DNA from: Planctomycetia bacterium
GTDB lineage: Bacteria; Planctomycetota; Planctomycetia; Gemmatales; Gemmataceae
Assembly (NCBI GenBank): GCA_005799265.1
Contig: SYHD01000275.1
Span: 1 to 64,000, forward strand
Length of the DNA: 64,000 nt
Reading direction: 5' to 3'
The notes below the pieces were generated by a model, which was not told the origin of the DNA, made no database searches, and worked only from the letters and a program-made list of their open reading frames with translations. The position numbers and the translations under genes were made by a program. Positions 61,129-64,000 of the stretch are shown here, piece by piece. Every line of letters begins with the position of its first letter. The stretch's first letter is position 1.

Positions 61129-61950
61129 ATGTATCAGCGATTCATCGCGTTCGTGCTGTTGGTTGGCGCCGGCAGTATTCAGGCCGAGCCGCTCAAGTTC
61201 TCCGCCACCGGCTGCGGACCGTACAAGCCCGAAGAAGAGCCGTTGCTCGAGAAGCACCTCAAGCTCGTCGATGACGACGCCCAGAGCGAGTTTCTCATCC
61301 ACCTCGGCGACATCCTCTCCGGCGCCAAGAAGGTTTGGCCGGAAGCGGATTACAAGAAGGTTGCCGACATTCTTCGTAAAGCAAAAACACCTACCTTCGT
61401 CGTGCTCGGCGACAACGAGTACAACGATCTCGACAGCCCCGCGGATGGCCTGAAGTTCTGGCGCAAGCACTTTTTGCACTTCGACAAGCAGTTCAAGTAC
61501 GCTTGGACGGTTGGACGCCAAAAGGCGCGCGAGGAGAACTTCGCCTGGACCTCAAAGGGGGTGCTTCTCGTCGGCATCAACCTGCCGGGTGGCCACGTAC
61601 ACGACAAGAACGAATGGGCCAAACGCATGCAGGACGACGCCGACTGGACGAAAGAGTGCCTGACGAAATGGCGTAAGAACGTGCGCGCCGCGGTGGTGAT
61701 GGCCCAGGCGGCGCCGGCGAAGGACCACGAATTGTTCTTCAAGCAATTCGCGAACCAGTGCAAGGAGTTCGCCAAGCCGGTGCTCTATCTGCACGCGGAC
61801 GGGCACGTCTGGCAAGTTGAAAAGGGATTCCGGGCGCCGAATCTGACGCGCGTGCAAACTGACATGATCGGCAAAGCCCCGCCGGTGCTGGTTACGGTGA
61901 CCGATGACGCGAAGGAGCCGTTTGTGTTCGATCGGCGGCTGAAAAAATAA
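61129..61950 (+). CDS. Secreted calcineurin-like phosphoesterase
   Basis: A signal peptide (FIAFVLLVGAGSIQAE) is followed by FLIHLGDIL, VVLGDNEYNDL and later HADGHVW, fitting the metallophosphoesterase metal motifs (GD-x and GDNE). 273 residues. The first motif normally D-x-H is less clear (FSATGCG). Substrate is unknown. It lies downstream of the FHA gene on the same strand. Confidence 0.7.
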   Translation: MYQRFIAFVLLVGAGSIQAEPLKFSATGCGPYKPEEEPLLEKHLKLVDDDAQSEFLIHLGDILSGAKKVWPEADYKKVADILRKAKTPTFVVLGDNEYNDLDSPADGLKFWRKHFLHFDKQFKYAWTVGRQKAREENFAWTSKGVLLVGINLPGGHVHDKNEWAKRMQDDADWTKECLTKWRKNVRAAVVMAQAAPAKDHELFFKQFANQCKEFAKPVLYLHADGHVWQVEKGFRAPNLTRVQTDMIGKAPPVLVTVTDDAKEPFVFDRRLKK

Positions 61951-61955
61951 TCCAG

Positions 61956-62288
61956 TCAGGATAAAGCCAAGAAGGATGCGTTGGGATCAGCGTCGAAAGC
62001 GAGCAAGTCAGATTGACGCAGACGCAACAAGTCCGCGACCGCCGCAGTTGAACAGTTCCCCAGCCGTACCCAGACTACTTTCGGCGGCTGCCCTTGCAAA
62101 AGCGCGCGATGTTGAAAATCAGCGTCCTTCGAGACAATCACCAGATTGTAGGCCGCCGCGTAAGCCCAAACCGCCGGATCGGATTCAGTCGCAAGTCCCA
62201 CGTCGCGGACGTGCTGCGAACCGGGGAATTCAATGCTGAGAAGAACGACCAATCGGTGAGACAGATTTTGGTCGAATAGCAACTTCAT
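61956..62288 (-). CDS. DUF5615 PIN-like toxin
   Basis: A 110-residue PIN-like protein (MKLLFDQNLSHRLVVLLSIE) with the Asp of FDQNLS, a middle acidic pair (ATESDPAVW) and IVSKDADF. The gene begins directly after the DUF433 gene stop with no gap, as toxin-antitoxin pairs do. It should be an RNase of the PIN type. Confidence 0.8.
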   Translation of the reverse strand: MKLLFDQNLSHRLVVLLSIEFPGSQHVRDVGLATESDPAVWAYAAAYNLVIVSKDADFQHRALLQGQPPKVVWVRLGNCSTAAVADLLRLRQSDLLAFDADPNASFLALS

Positions 62289-62528
62289 CTACGCTGCTCG
62301 TTCGGTGGAAGGGATCACCCACAAGCGTCGTTCCCGGTCGGCGGCAAACGCCAGGCAGGCACGGATGTCCTCGACAGTGAGATCGGGAAAATCAGCGAGG
62401 ATCTCTTCGATCGTCATGCCGGAAGCAAGGTATTCAAGCACATCACGAACGGTCATTCGCAGGCCGCGAATACATGGCTGTCCGCTACGCTTGTTCGGCT
62501 CGATGGTAATCAAATGCTCGTAGTTCAT
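62289..62528 (-). CDS. DUF433 antitoxin
   Basis: A 79-residue protein with the DUF433 helix-turn-helix (VRDVLEYLASGMTIEEILAD), after the typical opening ITIEPNKRSGQPCIRGLRMT. It is the upstream gene of the pair and probably binds its own promoter and the toxin. Confidence 0.85.
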   Translation of the reverse strand: MNYEHLITIEPNKRSGQPCIRGLRMTVRDVLEYLASGMTIEEILADFPDLTVEDIRACLAFAADRERRLWVIPSTERAA

Positions 62529-62593
62529 GCGTTCACCTTACGCGTTCACGCTGGAGCTGTCAACCAACGCTTACCACGCCAGTGCTGATGCTG

Positions 62594-64000
62594 TCATGGG
62601 CCCAGCGGCACCGCGGACACCACCAGCATTTTGTCCGCTCCCGCCGTGACGACGCGCGTGCCGTCGGGCGAAACGCTCAACGTGTTGATGCCGGCGCTGT
62701 GACGCGTCACGCTCGCCAGTTCGGCGCCGGTCGTGAGGTCCCACAAACGGAGCGATTGATCCTGGCCCGCGGTCAAAAGACGCTTGCCGTCGGGCGTGAA
62801 GGCGAGGGCGGAAACCATCTGTTTGTGGCCCGCGCATTCGCCGACGACGCGCGGCTTCTCGTCTTGACCTTTGGCGGCAGCATCGTCGGTAAGGGGTTCG
62901 AGACGCCAGATGCGCACAATCGTGTCGAAGTGGGCGGAAGCGAGTCGCTTGCCGTCGGGCGCAACGGCTATGTCGAGGACGTTGCCCGCCTGAGCATCGA
63001 GCAGTTCCGCTTCGAGGCCGCTCTTGAGGTCCCATAAGCGAACCGTCTGATCGCGGCTGGCCGACGCGAGTTGATTGGCATGCGGCGGGAAGACGACGGC
63101 GGTGATGCCTTGCGTGTGCCGGGTGTAGCGCTGCACCTCGCGGCCGGTGGAGACATCCCAGGTTCGGACGGTCTTGTCCTCGCTGCCGGTGGCAAGTCGT
63201 TTACCATCGGCGGAGAAGGCGAGGCATTTGATCGTCGCCGTGTGACCGCTGAAACGCCGCACCTCCTGCCCGCGCACGTCGAAGAGTCGAACGGTGAAGC
63301 CGCACGCGGAAGCGATGTGATCGCCGGTGGGCGTGAAGGCGACGCCGCGAATTTCGCGCGGGTGCGGGGAAAACTTGCGCACGAGCTGCCCGGAAAGTGC
63401 GTCCCACAACAGGAGCGCACCGTCCTTGCCGCCGGACGCGATCAGCTTGCCGTTGGGCGAAAAGCGGGACGACCAGACGGCGTCGAGATGCCCGATCAGA
63501 CGGTGGACTTCCTTCATCTCGATGCGCGCCGCGGGTGCGTCCTGGTAATCGTGCTGGGCGAGTTGGGCCAAAGCGCCGGCCAGGGCGCCGGGCGTCTTGT
63601 AGCGCGCGGCGGGCGACTTTTCCATCAACTTCTCGACGACGCGGGCCAGCGCGGGGGGGGTGTCGCCGCGCAAAGTCTGGATCGGCGTCGGCTCCTGCCA
63701 GCGCTGCTTGTCCAGCTTGGAAATCAGACTGCCGCCGGGGAAGGGAACCTGGCCGGTGAGCAAGTAATAGAACGTGCAGCCGAGGCTGTAGAGATCGGCC
63801 CGGATGTCGGCGCCGTGCGGATCTTCGAGTTGCTCGGGCGCAACGTAGTCCGCGGTGCCGATGACCGAACCGCCTTGGGTGAGCGTGCTGAGCGATTCGT
63901 TGGGCGTGCCGCCGCCGAGTTGCAGCACGCGCGCGACCCCCATGTCGAGTAGCTTGATATAGAAGGATGAAGGCGGAAGGATGAAGGATGAATCTCCGCT
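62594..64000 (-). CDS. Ser/Thr protein kinase with WD40 repeats (partial)
   Basis: The frame is open to the window end. It contains IKLLDMGVARVL (DFG as DMG), TADYVAPEQLEDP (activation-segment end), and DLYSLGCTFYYLLTGQVPFP. Then come about seven WD40 repeats (DGALLLWDALSG, DKTVRTWDVSTG, DQTVRLWDLKSG, DQSLRLWDLTTG). The ATP-binding lobe lies beyond the window. Directly before DMG the sequence reads SSFILPPSSFYI, coded by a simple repeat, an odd insertion. It is likely a membrane or cytosolic kinase with a propeller for protein binding. Confidence 0.85.
   Translation of the reverse strand, partial: SGDSSFILPPSSFYIKLLDMGVARVLQLGGGTPNESLSTLTQGGSVIGTADYVAPEQLEDPHGADIRADLYSLGCTFYYLLTGQVPFPGGSLISKLDKQRWQEPTPIQTLRGDTPPALARVVEKLMEKSPAARYKTPGALAGALAQLAQHDYQDAPAARIEMKEVHRLIGHLDAVWSSRFSPNGKLIASGGKDGALLLWDALSGQLVRKFSPHPREIRGVAFTPTGDHIASACGFTVRLFDVRGQEVRRFSGHTATIKCLAFSADGKRLATGSEDKTVRTWDVSTGREVQRYTRHTQGITAVVFPPHANQLASASRDQTVRLWDLKSGLEAELLDAQAGNVLDIAVAPDGKRLASAHFDTIVRIWRLEPLTDDAAAKGQDEKPRVVGECAGHKQMVSALAFTPDGKRLLTAGQDQSLRLWDLTTGAELASVTRHSAGINTLSVSPDGTRVVTAGADKMLVVSAVPLGP
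63962..63992. repeat. AAGGATGAAGGCGGAAGGATGAAGGATGAA repeat inside the kinase gene
   Basis: A degenerate GAAGGATG tandem pattern. On the minus strand it codes for SSFILPPSSF in frame, directly upstream of the DMG motif of the kinase. It looks like an intergenic-type repeat that has entered the gene. Confidence 0.65.

Overview
The window looks like a chromosomal segment of a planctomycete, probably of the Gemmata lineage. The evidence is paired DUF1549/DUF1553 and DUF1501 genes, a DUF1080 protein, a Tyr-rich secreted protein of planctomycete type, a Ser/Thr kinase with WD40 repeats, and many antisense shadow ORFs in high-GC DNA. No rRNA gene, CRISPR array, phage module or complete transposon is visible. 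One tRNA gene (tRNA-His, GTG) is present.

Left part (about 1.0-21.35 kb): an accessory island. Both edges carry remnants of an IS66-type element in the same orientation. They share a 140-bp direct repeat (1226-1365 and 21211-21350, five mismatches). The left remnant cuts off a Tyr-rich secreted protein gene and supplies the stop codon of the first island gene. The right remnant is a 416-bp internally deleted copy with both terminal inverted repeats. The island encodes a P-type ATPase with intact catalytic motifs and, in the same run of genes, a second P-type ATPase that has lost its nucleotide-binding domain and key catalytic residues. It also encodes an HMA-like/YbaN (DUF454) membrane protein and a truncated paralogue of it, two LuxR-type regulators whose receiver domains lack the phospho-acceptor Asp, and several very small membrane proteins. 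Five proteins share a roughly 50-residue domain (YG-x-x-FP ... GL-x-DG); in one it is fused to a Cys/His knuckle and in another to EcsC. A TolC-type channel, an outer-membrane barrel, an LCIB-type carbonic-anhydrase-like protein, a Ca2+/H+ antiporter homologue and a TerC protein complete the set. My inference is an envelope and ion-homeostasis module, possibly linking Ca2+/metal and inorganic carbon. No substrate can be read from the sequence.

Middle part (21.5-45.3 kb): ordinary planctomycete chromosome. It holds DUF1549/DUF1553 and DUF1501 genes, a diadenylate-cyclase-like protein, the two transsulfuration enzymes (cystathionine beta-synthase and cystathionine gamma-synthase/lyase), a thioredoxin-like protein, a sialate-esterase-like hydrolase, an amidohydrolase, a class III aminotransferase, an M81 peptidase, a DUF1080 protein, an AAA ATPase, two PDZ proteins, and a NUDIX - FolK/SDR fusion - esterase group. 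Several families of palindromic intergenic repeats appear from here to the right end and are essentially absent from the island.

Right part (45.3-64 kb): a six-gene minus-strand operon built around a soluble FtsH-like AAA-M41 protease, with a radical SAM protein, three uncharacterised proteins and a very large partner. I believe it belongs to the FtsH-centred ternary (conflict) systems. It is followed by a GH10-like protein without its acid/base Glu, the tRNA-His gene, an NhaD-like antiporter, a 1.2-kb-residue FHA/coiled-coil/pseudokinase protein, a phosphoesterase, a DUF433/DUF5615 toxin-antitoxin pair, and a Ser/Thr kinase-WD40 gene that runs off the window.
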